Source of the DNA: Burkholderiaceae bacterium
GTDB taxonomy: Bacteria > Pseudomonadota > Gammaproteobacteria > Burkholderiales > Burkholderiaceae_C
Direction: 5' to 3'
Assembly: GCA_030726195.1 (NCBI GenBank)
Contig: JANREF010000020.1
Coordinates: 3,534 to 11,392 of the forward strand
Length of the DNA: 7,859 bases
The position numbers and the translations under genes are program-made. The stretch's first letter is position 1; each line of letters starts with the position of its first letter. Below, in pieces: positions 6,232 to 7,859 of this stretch. The notes beneath the pieces are model-generated. The model searched no databases and was not told where the DNA came from. It saw nothing but the letters and a program-made list of their open reading frames with translations.

Positions 6232-6363
6232 TCAGTTGCGGGAGCCTCGGGCAGCGACATTGCCGTCCACACTTTCCGCTAAAAAAGTAAAAGGTATCAA
6301 ATCACCCAAGCCCTCGGCCAACTGTTGGGTTGGGCCACTGGGTACGGTAATTTTGAAAACCAT
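6232..6363 (-). CDS. Possible small ORF between rho and rpmE2 (doubtful)
   Basis: An ATG at 6363 opens a 43-codon frame (starting [15 protein letters not shown]) that stops at 6232-6234, 20 nt before the rpmE2 ATG. An in-frame TAA lies one codon upstream of the start. There is no Shine-Dalgarno; the ATG is instead 2 nt from a -10-like hexamer, so any translation would have to be leaderless. I recognise no family. Codon use is not strikingly different from the neighbours, but the length is too short to judge. It may simply be leader RNA of rpmE2. Confidence 0.2.
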   Translation of the reverse strand: MVFKITVPSGPTQQLAEGLGDLIPFTFLAESVDGNVAARGSRN

Positions 6364-6365
6364 AG

Positions 6366-6374
6366 ATTATCGCA
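6366..6374 (-). promoter_or_regulatory. Candidate extended -10 promoter for rpmE2
   Basis: On the minus strand this reads TGCGATAAT, matching the extended -10 pattern TGnTATAAT at all but one hexamer base. No good -35 is visible 17-18 nt upstream. It lies just after the rho stop and overlaps a small inverted repeat, GCAC (6372-6375) with GTGC (6381-6384). It would let L31 be made independently of rho, with a leader of about 150 nt. Confidence 0.4.
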
Positions 6375-6388
6375 CGGAATGTGCTGGC

Positions 6389-7651
6389 TTAGCCGCCCCT
6401 GCGCATCATGTCGAAGAACTCCGAGTTGTTCTTGGTGGCCTTCATGCTCTTGAGCACCATTTCCATGGCCTCGACCTCGTCCATGTTGTACATGAATTGG
6501 CGAAGAATACGGGTTTTTTGCAGTATTTCGGGTGGCAGCAGCAGCTCTTCGCGGCGTGTGCCGCTGCGGTTGAGCTGGATGGAAGGGAATACGCGCTTCT
6601 CGTAGAGGCGGCGGTCTAGGTGCACCTCGGAGTTGCCGGTGCCCTTGAACTCTTCAAAAATCACTTCATCCATGCGGCTGCCGGTATCGACCAAGGCGGT
6701 GGCGATGATGGAGAGCGAGCCACCTTCTTCGATGTTGCGGGCTGCGCCAAAGAAGCGCTTGGGCCGCTGCAAGGCGTTGGCGTCTACACCGCCGGTGAGT
6801 ACTTTGCCGGAAGAGGGCAGTACGTTGTTGTAGGCACGGGCCAAGCGGGTGATGGAGTCCAACAAAATGACCACGTCTTTTTTGAGCTCAACCAGGCGTT
6901 TGGCGCGCTCAATTACCATTTCGGCCACGTGGACGTGACGCGCAGCAGGCTCGTCGAAGGTGGATGCAATGACCTCGCCGCGCACGGTGCGCTGCATCTC
7001 GGTCACTTCTTCTGGGCGCTCGTCGACCAGCAACACGATGAGGGTGACATCGGGGTTGTTGGCGGTGATGGCATGCGCAATGTGCTGCATCATCACGGTT
7101 TTACCGCTCTTGGGCGGTGCGACCAACAACGCGCGCTGACCTTTGCCGATGGGGGCAATGATGTCAATGATGCGACCGGTGATGTTCTCTTCGGACTTGG
7201 TGTCGCGCTCCAAACGCATGTGCTCTTTGGGGAACAGGGGCGTGAGGTTTTCAAACATGATCTTGTGCTTGTTGTCCTCTGGAGGCAAGCCGTTGATCTT
7301 GTCGAGTTTGGTCAGAGCAAAGTAGCGCTCGCCGTCTTTGGGCGTACGCACTTCGCCTTCAATCATGTCGCCCGTGTGCAGGTTGAACCTGCGGATTTGG
7401 CTGGGCGAAATGTAAATATCGTCCGTGCTGGCTGTGAAGCTGGTATCGGGTGCACGCAAGAAGCCAAAGCCGTCCGGCAACACTTCGAGCACGCCGTCAG
7501 CAAACACTTGCTCGCCACCGCGGGCACGCTTTTTGATAATGGCAAACATCAATTCTTGTTTGCGCATGCGGCCCGTGTTTTCGATTTCTAATTCGTCGGC
7601 CTGTTTCAGGACTTCGGAAATGTGAAGGGCTTTGAGTTCAGATAAGTGCAT
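6389..7651 (-). CDS. rho: Transcription termination factor Rho
   Basis: Rho is a hexameric RNA helicase/ATPase that binds C-rich nascent RNA and releases RNA polymerase at factor-dependent terminators. At 420 aa it is almost exactly the length of the E. coli protein (419). An N-terminal domain ([15 protein letters not shown]) is followed by the cold-shock-like primary RNA-binding fold with GFGFLR at 61-66. The motor then has Walker A APPKSGKT at 178-185, Walker B VILLDS at 261-266, the Q-loop [10 protein letters not shown] at 285-294 and arginine finger R366. The residues that contact bicyclomycin in E. coli Rho (D210, E211, R212, S266, R269) are present, so sensitivity would be predicted. 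The ATG at 7651 gives the conserved N-terminus; an in-frame start at 7723 would add 24 residues lying in the structured leader. No strong Shine-Dalgarno precedes it. Gene order in relatives suggests trxA upstream, outside the window. Confidence 0.97.
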   Translation of the reverse strand: MHLSELKALHISEVLKQADELEIENTGRMRKQELMFAIIKKRARGGEQVFADGVLEVLPDGFGFLRAPDTSFTASTDDIYISPSQIRRFNLHTGDMIEGEVRTPKDGERYFALTKLDKINGLPPEDNKHKIMFENLTPLFPKEHMRLERDTKSEENITGRIIDIIAPIGKGQRALLVAPPKSGKTVMMQHIAHAITANNPDVTLIVLLVDERPEEVTEMQRTVRGEVIASTFDEPAARHVHVAEMVIERAKRLVELKKDVVILLDSITRLARAYNNVLPSSGKVLTGGVDANALQRPKRFFGAARNIEEGGSLSIIATALVDTGSRMDEVIFEEFKGTGNSEVHLDRRLYEKRVFPSIQLNRSGTRREELLLPPEILQKTRILRQFMYNMDEVEAMEMVLKSMKATKNNSEFFDMMRRGG

Positions 7652-7704
7652 GTGAGTCGTCGAACCTGTTGCAGGTGTTCGCTGATAGAGAAACTGGGGG
7701 GAGA

Positions 7705-7780
7705 GTGCTGGATACAGCACCAAAAAGTTGATTTGAGGCCAACGGCGGGTTGGTCGGCCTTGCTGAGGTCTTGCCCCAGC
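7705..7780 (-). promoter_or_regulatory. Structured rho 5' leader with three successive hairpins
   Basis: Three stem-loops occur in a row in the region transcribed ahead of rho. From the promoter toward the gene they are GCTGGGG with CCTCAGC (7762-7780, 5-nt loop, one G-U pair), GGCCGAC with GTTGGCC (7737-7759, 9-nt loop, one G-U pair), and a perfect GTGCTG with CAGCAC (7705-7720, 4-nt loop). The bases between the last one and the rho ATG are rich in C and T on the coding strand (CTCTCCCCCC just after it). Rho represses its own synthesis in E. coli by terminating in its leader; a similar role here is inference. Confidence 0.55.
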
Positions 7781-7830
7781 AGTCCTCGCTTTGAACTCAA
7801 CTTAATACGGGTGGGCTAGCGAGCATCGCA

Positions 7831-7839
7831 ATCATAGCA
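7831..7839 (-). promoter_or_regulatory. Candidate extended -10 promoter for rho
   Basis: The minus strand reads TGCTATGAT, five of six matches to TATAAT plus the TG extension one base upstream. A -35 at 17-bp spacing would be TTATTC, a poor match lying at the right edge of the window; extended -10 promoters can work without a good -35. Transcription would start near 7824, giving a rho leader of about 170 nt. The rest of the leader, outside the three hairpins, shows nothing recognisable. Confidence 0.5.
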
Positions 7840-7859
7840 GAAAGACGGGATCTGAATAA

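Noticed and set aside
6620..7591. 323-codon open frame on the + strand opposite rho
   Set aside because: It lies entirely antisense to rho, which matches its family throughout. Its composition is what reverse reading of a GC-rich gene gives, with no ribosome-binding site or recognisable domain.
7606..7800. 64-codon minus-strand frame crossing the rho start in another frame, as a leader peptide
   Set aside because: It starts at a TTG without a Shine-Dalgarno, contains all three leader hairpins and overlaps the rho start out of frame. Secondary structure explains the region better. A still shorter ATG frame near 7827 begins at or before the expected transcription start.

Overview
The window looks like ordinary chromosomal DNA of a betaproteobacterium, most likely Burkholderiales and Comamonadaceae-like. 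The reasons are the moderately high GC content, the pstB-phoU-phoB-phoR order, the rho-rpmE2 pair with a zinc-free type B L31, and the recognisable protein sequences. This placement is inferred from gene content; no database search was possible.

Left half, + strand (1-3747): the phosphate-sensing end of a pst-pho locus. PstB, the ATPase of the high-affinity phosphate importer, is followed 2 nt later by PhoU. After a 116-nt gap with a perfect stem-loop come the response regulator PhoB and the histidine kinase PhoR. Together they form the known circuit: the Pst transporter and PhoU report phosphate status to PhoR, which phosphorylates or dephosphorylates PhoB. The last codons of pstA may lie at the left edge.

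Middle (3744-3934): the convergent gap between phoR and the next gene is built on a strikingly regular 8-bp period. It contains three short perfect or near-perfect octamer tracts (CTGAGCAG, TCTACTGG, GGCTGTAA) and then a degenerate CCGCAG series, largely in one register and starting across the phoR stop codon. This is the most unusual thing in the window.

Right half, - strand (7859 down to 3935): an extended -10 promoter and a structured leader of about 170 nt precede rho (transcription termination factor). After it come a gap with its own -10-like site and a doubtful 43-codon ORF, then rpmE2 (ribosomal protein L31 type B), a hairpin and a strong intrinsic terminator. Beyond the terminator is a gene for a large multi-pass membrane protein resembling GT-C glycosyltransferases (ArnT/PMT-like). 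It carries a low-complexity Gly-Tyr loop encoded by a hexamer repeat.

I see no mobile element, CRISPR array, tRNA or rRNA, and no convincing new multi-gene system. The genes are conserved housekeeping functions. The novelty lies in the non-coding and repeat structure, above all the octamer-periodic spacer.
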